Below are positions 19,109 to 26,962 of a stretch of DNA of 64,000 bases, in pieces. Within the stretch, counting starts at the first letter, position 1. Each line of letters starts with the position of its first letter. Below the pieces are notes generated by a model. That model was not told where the DNA came from, searched no databases, and was given only the letters and a program-made list of their open reading frames with translations. The position numbers were made by a program, and so were the translations under genes. Origin of the DNA: Chthonomonas calidirosea T49 (GTDB taxonomy: Bacteria; Armatimonadota; Chthonomonadetes; Chthonomonadales; Chthonomonadaceae); the NCBI RefSeq assembly GCF_000427095.1, contig NC_021487.1, forward strand, positions 1,866,674 through 1,930,673. The letters are read 5' to 3'.

Positions 19109-19636
19109 CTACTCTTTGCGGCCCTGTTGCGTATAAGCGAGCCAATCCACAATCTGCCGAATATGATAGACATCGTGCGCTACCATCTGAGCGATCCAGC
19201 TCTCGATGGTCATAGGCCCCTTAACGCGTGGGCTCTCTTCCATGTAGCGCCCCTTTCGCTCCCATGCCCTGTTCGGCAACCCCTTAACGATCTCCACAGT
19301 AGCCTGCCGACGCTCTGCAAAGAGATCGCGCTGCCGATGCGGGTCGCTTGCCGCATAGTGATGTTGCTGTGCAAACTCGTCGGGATCGAGGTCGGGAAGT
19401 TTTGGAAGATATTCGTCACGAATGCGGATGATACGATTTTGAAAGACCTCTTCCCAATCGGCGAGATGTGCTAAAACTTCGCGCAAAGTGAACCGCTTTG
19501 GGTCTGGGCGTATGTCCCAGATAGGCGACCCAAGCGGCACAGAGGCCGTTAAGGCCTCTAACACCGTTGGTGTGTTCTGCAACGCACTCACCAAGTTGGC
19601 GCGCACAAAAGGGGGTAGCATAGCCATATCCCTCAT
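19109..19636 (-). CDS. DinB-family protein
   Basis: A four-helix-bundle DinB/YfiT-like protein of 175 aa. I chose ATG 19636, which follows a GAGGAG site; the frame runs upstream to 19813 but that part looks non-coding. Recognisable elements are 'FTLREVLAHLADWEEVFQNRIIRI' in the first half and 'IAQMVAHDVYHIRQIVDWL' at the end; His in 'HLADW' and the HDVYHIRQI histidines are the usual metal ligands. Members include thiol (mycothiol or bacillithiol) transferases and damage-inducible proteins; the activity here is not known. It is divergent from the methyltransferase gene at 19844, with a palindrome between them. Confidence 0.85.
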   Translation of the reverse strand: MRDMAMLPPFVRANLVSALQNTPTVLEALTASVPLGSPIWDIRPDPKRFTLREVLAHLADWEEVFQNRIIRIRDEYLPKLPDLDPDEFAQQHHYAASDPHRQRDLFAERRQATVEIVKGLPNRAWERKGRYMEESPRVKGPMTIESWIAQMVAHDVYHIRQIVDWLAYTQQGRKE

Positions 19637-19687
19637 TTTTTGAACCGTACTCCTCGCTTCACCAAGAGAGGTTGGCAGGGCAAAATC

Positions 19688-19701
19688 TTTTACCGGTAAA
19701 A
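19688..19701. promoter_or_regulatory. 14-bp perfect palindrome in a divergent promoter region
   Basis: The sequence TTTTACCGGTAAAA is fully self-complementary and sits in the 207-base spacer between dinB-like and ICMT-like genes. A second, 7-bp inverted repeat lies at 19713-19719 and 19728-19734. A symmetric repressor or activator site is a plausible reading; the cognate regulator is unknown, though a Crp-like gene lies 0.8 kb away. Confidence 0.45.
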
Positions 19702-19843
19702 TATTACCTAGAAAAGGAGTTGTTCCCCTCCTTTGGGCGTAGTTACTTTTTAGAGACGCATTGCGCCGAGGTGAATTCCCCCCTCTCAGAATCGTTTTCG
19801 GCGCCAACTGCACGGAATTTTTGTAAGGAGAGAGTGCTTTCGT

Positions 19844-20473
19844 ATGTCAAACTTCTCATTACGCGCCACCACGGCGCGGATGCTTCATCGTCCCCCCCGT
19901 GAATGGGGCGCCTGGATATTTCAACGGAGAACGTGGCTTCCCCTTTTGCTTCTTCCTATCTTGGCGATACCTTTTGGCATAGAGACCAATCTGCGCTTCG
20001 ATATTCTCGCCGGCATCCTCCTAGTCGCCTTGGGCGAAACCATCCGCATTCTTGCCGTTGGCTATGCCGGAACCATCACTCGAACCCGCCATGGACGTCT
20101 CGCTCCTCTCATTACCGCCGGGCCCTACCGTATCGTCCGTAACCCCCTCTATATCGGCAATCTGCTTATCTTTGCAGGCCTTCTTGGACTTCTTGGGCGT
20201 TGGCTCTGGTTGCCGCTCCTCTTGCCCTTGGCGCTAGGCTACTATCACCTTGTCGTGCTGTGGGAGGAGCAGCATCTGAAACGTATCTTCGGTGAGGAGT
20301 ACGAGGCCTACGCCCGCCAGGTTGGACGATGGTGGCCCCGGTTTGGAAACCTTACTCCACCCTGCATTCACCGATTCTATCTGGCAGTAGCTCTGCGCAG
20401 CGAACGCGGCACGCTGGGAATGTTGATGTTGGCTGTTCTCGTCTGCCTGCTCTACTGGACGATCCTCCTTTAG
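19844..20473 (+). CDS. Membrane methyltransferase, isoprenylcysteine carboxyl methyltransferase/PEMT family
   Basis: A 209-aa integral membrane protein with 4-5 hydrophobic segments. The C-terminal half carries the family signature: 'GPYRIVRNPLYIGNLLIF' (residues about 95-112) followed by 'WEEQHLKRIFGEEYEAY', which bind S-adenosylmethionine. Related bacterial proteins methylate isoprenoid, lipid or other small hydrophobic acceptors; the acceptor here cannot be told. The start has GGAG 13 bases upstream. The gene is followed after 13 bases by the Crp-like regulator, so they form an operon. Confidence 0.85.
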   Translation: MSNFSLRATTARMLHRPPREWGAWIFQRRTWLPLLLLPILAIPFGIETNLRFDILAGILLVALGETIRILAVGYAGTITRTRHGRLAPLITAGPYRIVRNPLYIGNLLIFAGLLGLLGRWLWLPLLLPLALGYYHLVVLWEEQHLKRIFGEEYEAYARQVGRWWPRFGNLTPPCIHRFYLAVALRSERGTLGMLMLAVLVCLLYWTILL

Positions 20474-20486
20474 GAGCTGTCATACG

Positions 20487-21200
20487 ATGAACCCTATCTG
20501 GTACCTTAAATTCTACCCCTATCAACGGCTGCTCACCCCCGAGGAAGAGGAGAACCAAGCGCTTTGGCTACCCCCTCATACGCCATGGGAAATACCTGAC
20601 GACAGCGCCAAGGCGTTTATTGTGACCTCAGGCCACATGCGCATTGTACGCCAGATGCCCAACCATACCGCCCTTACCGTAGAGGTGCTCAATCCGGGTG
20701 AAATTGTGGGCACGTTTTCCGTAAAAAAAGATGGTTCCGACGGAACGGAACAGGCCATCGCGATGGCCGATGGCTGCAAAGGGGTGCTTCTCGACAGAAG
20801 CACCTTGTTGCGCAGGGCGGCTACCTGGGAGCTTCCTCCCATCACCGTCCGTTGCTTCATCGGATTATCTTTGGCGACCTTACAGACTCATCCGCTTCAT
20901 CTGCTTTTTAGACCTTTAGAGGCTCGCATAGCCTCCGCGTTACTGCTTATCGCGCAAAGCGGTTCGGAAGAGGGGCAGGGACGTTTTCTTGTCATCCCAC
21001 CTCCTCCACCGTCTCTTTTAGTGATATCTGACCTGGCCGGCTGCAACCATGAGCTAGCCTATGAGGTGCTTTCGCGTTGGCGCGAACAGGGTATCGTTCA
21101 ACGGCCTTATAAATGGATCACCATTCTCGATAAAGAAGCGTTGATAGAGATCGCGCAAACTGCAGATGAACAGGAGGAACATGCGACCACTACCACCTAG
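20487..21200 (+). CDS. Crp/Fnr-family-like transcription regulator
   Basis: A 237-aa protein with a cyclic-nucleotide-binding-like jelly roll in residues 35-125 ('AFIVTSGHMRIVRQM', 'EVLNPGEIVGTFSV') and a long helix in the middle. The last 70 residues resemble a winged helix ('LLVISDLAGCNHELAYEVLSRWREQGIV', then a wing 'QRPYKWITILD'). The cAMP-contact residues of Crp are not obvious, so a different or no ligand is likely. It follows the methyltransferase gene by 13 bases and has its own GGAG site. Targets are unknown; the divergent dinB region with a palindrome is a candidate. Confidence 0.75.
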   Translation: MNPIWYLKFYPYQRLLTPEEEENQALWLPPHTPWEIPDDSAKAFIVTSGHMRIVRQMPNHTALTVEVLNPGEIVGTFSVKKDGSDGTEQAIAMADGCKGVLLDRSTLLRRAATWELPPITVRCFIGLSLATLQTHPLHLLFRPLEARIASALLLIAQSGSEEGQGRFLVIPPPPPSLLVISDLAGCNHELAYEVLSRWREQGIVQRPYKWITILDKEALIEIAQTADEQEEHATTTT

Positions 21201-21225
21201 CTGTTGATAGAGGAGGTATGGAAGC

Positions 21226-21525
21226 ATGCTACAACAAGAGTTTGTTGAGCGAGAAGGTGCCGTGCGAAGCACCGTCGGTATTGAAGTGGACGCCCTTACC
21301 GGGCGCCCTATCTACCTTGCCGGCCAACGGGTAATGCCTGGCCGTTACCGCCAACTCGAAACCGGCCGCGAGGTTGTTCTCGAGCACGAAGATCGCTTGC
21401 CAGCCAGCCTCGACGGCCGTATTGCCTGTTATATCTGGCTAGGCCCTAGCTCCGCCCCTCGACTACCTCAAGAGCCAGCTCCGCCCAATCGGCATCACCC
21501 CGTCCACGAGCTATCCGTGCTGTGA
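21226..21525 (+). CDS. Hypothetical protein, 99 aa
   Basis: A strong site (GAGGAGG, 9 bases before ATG 21226) and close spacing after the Crp-like gene (25 bases) support a real gene at the end of this operon. The first 75 residues look structured ('GIEVDALTGRPIYLAGQRVMPGRYRQLETGREVVLE'), resembling short beta-rich domains with a 'PGRYR' turn. The last 27 residues are proline-rich and lie over the 3' end of the convergent dehydrogenase gene (80-base overlap), so the tail may be a fortuitous extension. No family is recognised. Confidence 0.6.
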   Translation: MLQQEFVEREGAVRSTVGIEVDALTGRPIYLAGQRVMPGRYRQLETGREVVLEHEDRLPASLDGRIACYIWLGPSSAPRLPQEPAPPNRHHPVHELSVL

Positions 21526-22324
21526 GCCGATTGTGTACGAGATCGGCGAGTGGCATCGGGACGAGGCTTGTCCATGCGGTCTGCAACACAAGCTCCATAT
21601 CTTTGCGAATAAGGGTTGCGGTAGCCCCTACCGGCTCGTAGGTCTGGTGGGCGATCATGCGTCCATAGTTCTGATAGACTGGGCAGGCGAAAAGGGTTGT
21701 GGAGATCATCTCATGAAGGGCCTCACGCGAGATCCCATTCTTCTCGGCCAACGTATAGGCTTCGGCCATCGCCTCAATGGCCGCACCAATGAGCATATTG
21801 CCGGCAAGTTTCACGATGTTGGCTGCACCGGGGTCTTCACCAAAGTCGAAGAGGCCCTGCCCCATAGCCCGCAGCACAGGCTGAACCCGCATCTTTGCCT
21901 CTGCCGGTCCCGACAACACGATCCAGAGCTTCGCTGCAGCAGCCGCATCCGGGCGCCCAAACACCGGTGCCGCCACGTAGTGGCCGCCATGTTGCCGATG
22001 ATGTTCTGCCAAACGACGCGAAGTCTGCGGAGAGATGGTGCTCATTGAGAGATGAACTCCATTCTCCCCTAACCTATCCTGCAGTCCCTCTGCACCGAAA
22101 ACGATCTCATCGAGAGCGGCATCGTTTGTCAGCATCGTGATAACGATGCCCCCAGGCTCCGCCACCTCGAACGGATGCGCGGCAGCGATCGCACCCTGGG
22201 CTACAAGTGGCTCCACTTTTTGAGGCGTCCGGTTGTAAACTCGCAGGCGGTAACCGGCCTTCAACAGGTTTGTTGCCATGGCGGCGCCCATGCGCCCTAA
22301 ACCGATAAACCCTATCGTTTCCAT
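21446..22324 (-). CDS. NAD(P)-dependent beta-hydroxyacid dehydrogenase (3-hydroxyisobutyrate dehydrogenase family)
   Basis: A 292-aa enzyme. The N-terminal Rossmann domain starts 'IGFIGLGRMGAAMATNLLKAG' with G-x-G-x-x-G and continues 'VYNRTPQK'. The catalytic-Lys region 'GAANIVKLAGNMLIGAAIEAMAEA' around residue 170 and the helical C-terminal domain are complete. Members oxidise 3-hydroxyisobutyrate, tartronate semialdehyde, glyoxylate or similar; specificity is not clear. The usual substrate motif 'D-A-P-V-S-G-G' is altered to 'VAAPVFGRPDAA', which fits glyoxylate/succinic semialdehyde-type or uncharacterised members. It is a single gene; its 3' end overlaps the 99-aa gene on the other strand. 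Confidence 0.88.
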   Translation of the reverse strand: METIGFIGLGRMGAAMATNLLKAGYRLRVYNRTPQKVEPLVAQGAIAAAHPFEVAEPGGIVITMLTNDAALDEIVFGAEGLQDRLGENGVHLSMSTISPQTSRRLAEHHRQHGGHYVAAPVFGRPDAAAAAKLWIVLSGPAEAKMRVQPVLRAMGQGLFDFGEDPGAANIVKLAGNMLIGAAIEAMAEAYTLAEKNGISREALHEMISTTLFACPVYQNYGRMIAHQTYEPVGATATLIRKDMELVLQTAWTSLVPMPLADLVHNRLTARIARGRGDADWAELALEVVEGRS

Positions 22325-22371
22325 AGAACCTCCATTTTAAAGAATTTAAAAGCATCCCAAATAGTCTAGAA

Positions 22372-22584
22372 GCGGCGGCACCAACCGCCGACAGCCCTCG
22401 CTTGCCATTGGGTTCTTGGCAAAGCAAGGCGAGAGAGGGTAAGATAGAGTTCAGTGATCCGGTGAGACCTACTAGCATCGAGAAACGTGCCAGAGGCCGC
22501 TATGGGAGAGCTATCTCATCCGTTGTTTGGTCTCGCGTCTACAGCGGCCTGAATCGCAAGTAGGCCTTCGGCAAAACACGATTC
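22372..22584. other. Structured spacer with several stems, candidate leader RNA
   Basis: Within the 538-base divergent spacer, stems can be drawn at 22373-22378/22385-22390 (6 bp, loop 6), around 22397-22442 (9-bp stem with one bulge), 22494-22501/22543-22550 (8 bp, loop 41) and 22551-22556/22579-22584 (6 bp). No known riboswitch consensus fits. The strand is unknown: it could lead the dehydrogenase (minus) or the fused E1 gene (plus). The region also has a 49-codon minus-strand frame that I do not regard as a proven gene. Confidence 0.3.
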
Positions 22585-22719
22585 ATACGAACATCTTCAT
22601 CGGTCTCTCTTTCCCATTACGGATACGCTTAAGTGGGGCGTGTTTCGCCTTGTCTCTACAACATACCTCTAACGATGCCTCTGCAGAGGACGTATAGGGT
22701 AGTAGAAAAGTCCTGCTTT

Positions 22720-22872
22720 ATGGAAAAACCAAAGGAAAAAGCAGGAATCTCTATTGAGAAAACGAAACTAAGTAGGCGAATCGCCCAAAAGGCGTATCTG
22801 GATCTGGAAGAAAACCGAGACCCGGTAGAATTTACATACTGGCCACACACTGGGAGCAAGCTATGGAGCTAA
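22720..22872 (+). CDS. Possible small protein, 50 aa, overlapping the E1 start
   Basis: ATG 22720 begins a lysine- and glutamate-rich 50-codon frame (MEKPKEKAGISIEKTKLSRR..) whose stop codon overlaps the fused-E1 start by 10 bases, an arrangement that could couple translation. It lacks a clear ribosome-binding site and has no recognisable domain. It may instead be part of the E1 leader. Low confidence. Confidence 0.3.
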   Translation: MEKPKEKAGISIEKTKLSRRIAQKAYLDLEENRDPVEFTYWPHTGSKLWS

Positions 22873-24842
22873 CCCTTACTCCACAGGAGACGGTGCTACC
22901 CGCCCGCGCTCTCCTACACCTTATGGCTCTTGCGCGCGAAGGAGATCGTCGCGAGGGCATTCTACTTCGTCAAGGAAAAGGATGGTTTCAGGTTTCGGGC
23001 TCCGGCCATGAGGCGTTAGCCGCTCTCGTCCTCGCTCTGCGACCCGACGACTATCTCTTTCCCTACTACCGTGACCGCGCTATGGCGTTGGCACGGGGGG
23101 TTACCAACTACGAGTTGGCCTTAGGCTACTTTGCGAAACGAGATAGCAGCAGCGGCGGCCGACAGATGCCCAGCCACTACAGCGATCGCAAACGTCACAT
23201 TTTTTCCGTTGCCACCCCCACTGCCTCGCAGTGTCTGCCCGCCTGCGGCATGGCGTGGGCGCTGCGCCTTGAAAAAAGCGATCGCATCGTTCTAGTAAGC
23301 CTTGGGGATGCAGCCACCCGACAGGGAGAGTTCTACGAGGCGCTCGCGTTCGCCATCCAAGAGCATCTGCCCATTGCCTTTGTCATTGAAGATAACCGCT
23401 ATGGCATCAGCACCCCAACCGAAAAGTTCTTTCCCTATCGGCTTGGTGTGCTTGGCGACAAACACCTGGTAAAGCTCAACGCCCGCGATCCCTATCAACT
23501 GTTTACTACAGGGAAACAGGTTTTTGAACGGCTCCGACGGGGCGAGGGCCCCGCTGTGCTCTGGTGCGAGCTCGACCGTCTCTGCTCTCATACTAGCAGC
23601 GATGACCAGCGGATCTATCGCCCCGCAAAGGAGCTGGAAGAGGAGGCTCAACGCGACCCCATCGAGTTGTTGGCTCAACGACTTATTCAAGAGGGGCAAC
23701 TAACCTTAGAGGAGTGGCAAACGGAACGCGAAGCCATTGCTAATCAGGTGGATGAAGACTACCGCGTGGCCGAATTGGCGGCCGATCCCTCCCCTTCAGA
23801 GGTCACTCACCATATATTCGGCCCGCCGCCCACTTCAGTCCTACCTCCTTTACCGATCAGCGGCACGACAACCATGGTGAGCGCCGTCAATCAAACGCTT
23901 CTGAAAGCTCTCGAGGAGAATCCAAAAGTCCTCCTCTTTGGGGAGGATATCGAGGATCCCAAAGGTGGTGTCTTTGGATTGACAAAGGGCCTCTCGCAGC
24001 GTTTTCCAGATCGCGTCTTCAACTCGCCCCTGGCAGAAGCCACCATTGTAGGAGCCGCGGTTGGGCTGGCCGCAGCTGGCTGGCGTCCGGTCTTCGAGCT
24101 GCAGTTCATAGACTTCATCTGCCCCGCCCTCAACCAGCTAATGACACAAGTCTCCTCCTTACGTTGGCGCACCTGTGGCGACTGGGCGTGCCCTCTCATC
24201 CTCATCGCTCCTTACGGCGCCTATCTTCCCGGCGGAGGGCTATGGCATAGCGAGAGCAACGAGGGCATGTGGGCGCATATTCACGGCATCCAAATCGCCA
24301 TTCCAAGCACCCCCGAAGATGCCGCGGCGCTTCTATGGACGGCCATCCACGGCAACGACCCCACGCTCTTTCTGCTTCCGAAGCACATTTTTCGAAAACG
24401 TGTGCCGTTCACTCCGTCCCATGAGCCGCTGCCCTTTGGCCGCGCCGCTATTCGTCGCCCTGGAGAGGACGTTACGTTAGTGACCTGGGGCAACTGCCTT
24501 GAGCTTGCCGAGCAAGCGGCCGAACATCTTCAGGCAGAAAACAGATCGGTTGAGATCATTGACTTACGGACCATTGTGCCGTGTGACTACGCCACCATCG
24601 AAACCTCCCTCCGCAAAACCGGTCGTCTCGTGGTCGTGCATGAGGACTCGCGCACCACAGGCTTTGGACAGTGTATTATCACGGAGATGGTGTCGCGCCC
24701 CGAACGGTTCAATCTGCTGCTCTCACCACCGCAACTCGTAGCTCGTGAGGATGTTCCCGTTCCCTTCAACCCTCAGCTAGAATATGCGGTGCTCCCTGAT
24801 GTCGAACGTATTCTAGAAGCGATACGGCTTACTTTGGAGTGA
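22863..24842 (+). CDS. Fused E1 component (alpha+beta) of a 2-oxoacid dehydrogenase
   Basis: A 659-aa protein joining an E1-alpha-like domain (about 1-310) and an E1-beta-like domain (about 335-655). The thiamin-diphosphate motif in the alpha part is 'GDAATRQGEFYEAL...EDNRYGIS' (about 148-185). The beta part reads 'LLFGEDIEDPKGGVFGLTKGL' and 'FNSPLAEATIVGAAVGLA', then 'VTWGNCLELAEQAA'. E1 decarboxylates pyruvate or a branched-chain 2-oxoacid and acylates the lipoyl group of E2. The branched-chain type is likeliest from resemblance, but no E2 or E3 gene is nearby. A GGGAG site lies 6 bases before the ATG. A terminator follows. Confidence 0.88.
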   Translation: MELTLTPQETVLPARALLHLMALAREGDRREGILLRQGKGWFQVSGSGHEALAALVLALRPDDYLFPYYRDRAMALARGVTNYELALGYFAKRDSSSGGRQMPSHYSDRKRHIFSVATPTASQCLPACGMAWALRLEKSDRIVLVSLGDAATRQGEFYEALAFAIQEHLPIAFVIEDNRYGISTPTEKFFPYRLGVLGDKHLVKLNARDPYQLFTTGKQVFERLRRGEGPAVLWCELDRLCSHTSSDDQRIYRPAKELEEEAQRDPIELLAQRLIQEGQLTLEEWQTEREAIANQVDEDYRVAELAADPSPSEVTHHIFGPPPTSVLPPLPISGTTTMVSAVNQTLLKALEENPKVLLFGEDIEDPKGGVFGLTKGLSQRFPDRVFNSPLAEATIVGAAVGLAAAGWRPVFELQFIDFICPALNQLMTQVSSLRWRTCGDWACPLILIAPYGAYLPGGGLWHSESNEGMWAHIHGIQIAIPSTPEDAAALLWTAIHGNDPTLFLLPKHIFRKRVPFTPSHEPLPFGRAAIRRPGEDVTLVTWGNCLELAEQAAEHLQAENRSVEIIDLRTIVPCDYATIETSLRKTGRLVVVHEDSRTTGFGQCIITEMVSRPERFNLLLSPPQLVAREDVPVPFNPQLEYAVLPDVERILEAIRLTLE

Positions 24843-24851
24843 TTGCGTAGC

Positions 24852-24887
24852 ACGAGGGCAGTCCGAAGGCTGCCCTCGTAAAATTTT
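24852..24887 (+). terminator. Rho-independent terminator of the fused E1 gene
   Basis: A 10-bp stem, 24852-24861 with 24870-24879, loop of 8 bases, followed by AAAATTTT. It lies 10 bases after the E1 stop. Confidence 0.85.
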
Positions 24888-25125
24888 CAGCGAAACAGAT
24901 AGTGTTGCTCTTATGTTACGCTCCGCTCGTCTGCTCTCTTCATTCAGCCCCGAAGCTTAGCAATTGACAAGGAGATTTGACTAGTTATTTAAATCTGAAA
25001 TATCTTATATGACTATTCATACTGAGCATGAGTGAGCAATTATTCTGGAGTATCATTTGAATATCCACCTTCCTGCAGATATGTGATGCCTAATTAGTAC
25101 TTTCCAAAGGCGGAAGTAACAAAAC

Positions 25126-25428
25126 ATGACCACGGAAAATGCTCAACCAGATATTATATATCAGTATCAACGTATCAAGAACGATATAAAAGAGGAAATA
25201 AAATGTATTTAAGACAGAGAATTTCTCCTATCCTCCCTTGGCGATAACGGTCGGGTGCAATTAAAGCTTTTAGACTATATTGACCGCGCTGGCACCAAAG
25301 CTCAAATTTTTACTCGACCAAGAACGTCCCAGCGCCCATGGCATCAAATCAAAATACAGAGCAATAACCATAGAGAGGTACAGTTTGAAATCACACCTGA
25401 TCAAGAATATCTGATTACGTTTCATTAA
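25126..25428 (+). pseudogene. Small frame split by one in-frame stop, probable pseudogene
   Basis: From ATG 25126 the frame codes 28 residues (MTTENAQPDIIYQYQRIKND..), hits TAA at 25210-25212, and stays open in the same frame for a further 71 codons to TAA 25426-25428. The downstream half ('FLLSSLGDNGRVQLKLLDYIDRAG' ... 'VQFEITPDQEYLITFH') looks like a beta-rich small protein, which makes a real ancestral gene likely. The region is much richer in A+T than its surroundings, suggesting transfer. No family is recognised. GGAAG 9-14 bases upstream could serve as ribosome-binding site. It overlaps no other gene; rarA ends 8 bases downstream on the other strand. Confidence 0.5.
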
Positions 25429-25435
25429 AACGACA

Positions 25436-26821
25436 TTAGGATGTACCTTTTTTGGTTATGTTATCTGCAAGAAGCCTACGCTGCATCCCCCTTTTTATTT
25501 CCGCCTCATAGCCTTGGTCCGTCGGTTCGTAAAAAGGTAGGCCCTCTACACCCTCCGGTAGATAGCTCTGGGCAACGTAATGGCCTGGGTAGTTGTGCGG
25601 ATAGAGATAGGGTTGTTCGGTTAGATGCCCCTCCACCGAATGGGCATCCAGCAGGTGCGCTGGAACCGGTTTCGCACCGTGGGCACGTATTTCGGCAAGG
25701 GCACGCTCTATGCCCAAATAGGCCGCGTTGCTCTTGGGCGCCGCCGCTAAATAGGCGGTCGCCTGAGCCAATAAAATGCGCGCTTCCGGCAACCCTACCC
25801 GCTCTACCGCCTCCGCCATGGCCGATGCAACCACCAACCCCATCGGGTCGGCGTTGCCGACATCCTCCGCAGCCAGAATAAGCAGGCGCCTCGCGATAAA
25901 ACCGATGTCCTCGCCACCTTCGAGCATCTTGGCAAGCCAGTAGAGGGCAGCATTCGGGTCGGACCCACGTACCGACTTGATGAACGCCGAGATCGTGTTG
26001 TAGTGTTCATCACCCCTCCGATCGTAGCCGAAAACCTCCAAATGCTGCTGCACTAGCTGCATCGTAAGATGGCGTCGTCCCTCTCCATCGGGCGAGAGCA
26101 GACTGGCAACGGCCTCTAAAGCGTTCAGCGCACGGCGCGCATCCCCATGGGCATTGATGGCCAACAGCTCTAAAGCCTCAGGTTCCGCCACAATAGCCAG
26201 AGAACCGAGACCTCTTTCTTCATCCTGCAGGGCGCGTTCGAGAAGTTTGTAGAGCGTTTGAGGCTCTAAAGGCTCAAAATGAAAGAGCTGCATTCGGGAA
26301 AGCAAGGGGCCTGCAATCGTGAAGTAGGGGTTTTCGGTCGTAGCGCCGATCAGCACCAAAGTGCCGTTTTCTACAGGCTCTAAAAGCGCGTCCTGCTGCG
26401 CTCGATTCCAGCGATGGATCTCATCGAGGAATAGAATCGTCCGCCTACCGCTTTGCTTCAAACGACGCGCCGTCTCAACGATCTTGCGCGCCTCAGCCAC
26501 CCCCAATGTCAGGGCGCTATAGCTCTCAAAATGAGACTTCGTTGTTCGTGCAACGATCTGCGCCAATGTGGATTTTCCGCAGCCGGGCGGCCCCCAAAAC
26601 AGCGCTGAAGGGATGTGATCCGCCAAAATGGCTCGGCGCAGCGGCCCCTGCGCTCCCACGATCTTATGTTGGCCTAAAAACTCTTCTAGAGAGCGCGGGC
26701 GCATGCGAGCTGCAAGCGGCATGTGGCCCTCTATCTCCTGCGCCCCCATGCTGGGATGCGATTCCAGCTCCTCCTCTTGAAAAAGGTGAGGCCCCTGCGA
26801 TCCGCCTGTCGAAAACCCCAT
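25436..26821 (-). CDS. rarA: Replication-associated recombination protein A (RarA/MgsA), AAA+ ATPase
   Basis: A 461-aa clamp-loader-related ATPase that acts at stalled replication forks. Walker A is 'GPPGCGKST' (77-85) and Walker B 'FLDEIHR' (131-137); the sensor-1 region is 'LVLIGATTENPYFTI'. The C-terminal tetramerisation part is complete ('VRGSDPNAALYWLAKMLEGGEDIGFIARRLL', 'AHSVEGHL', 'YLYPHNYPGHYVAQSYLPEG'). The N-terminus is about 20 residues longer than in Escherichia coli; the start ATG 26821 has GGGAGGGAAG before it, but Met25 could be used. It is a single gene. Confidence 0.94.
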   Translation of the reverse strand: MGFSTGGSQGPHLFQEEELESHPSMGAQEIEGHMPLAARMRPRSLEEFLGQHKIVGAQGPLRRAILADHIPSALFWGPPGCGKSTLAQIVARTTKSHFESYSALTLGVAEARKIVETARRLKQSGRRTILFLDEIHRWNRAQQDALLEPVENGTLVLIGATTENPYFTIAGPLLSRMQLFHFEPLEPQTLYKLLERALQDEERGLGSLAIVAEPEALELLAINAHGDARRALNALEAVASLLSPDGEGRRHLTMQLVQQHLEVFGYDRRGDEHYNTISAFIKSVRGSDPNAALYWLAKMLEGGEDIGFIARRLLILAAEDVGNADPMGLVVASAMAEAVERVGLPEARILLAQATAYLAAAPKSNAAYLGIERALAEIRAHGAKPVPAHLLDAHSVEGHLTEQPYLYPHNYPGHYVAQSYLPEGVEGLPFYEPTDQGYEAEIKRGMQRRLLADNITKKGTS

Positions 26822-26962
26822 CTCTCTTCCCTCCCCTCATAGCCTATTCTACCTCCTTCATCGCTTTCAGCAACAGAGCCCAAAAGCGCTTCATGGTGGC
26901 AGAGGAGTTGCTTAGCAAAGGCTCGGGTGGTTGAGGAGATGGCCGAAACAAAATTCCAAGCC

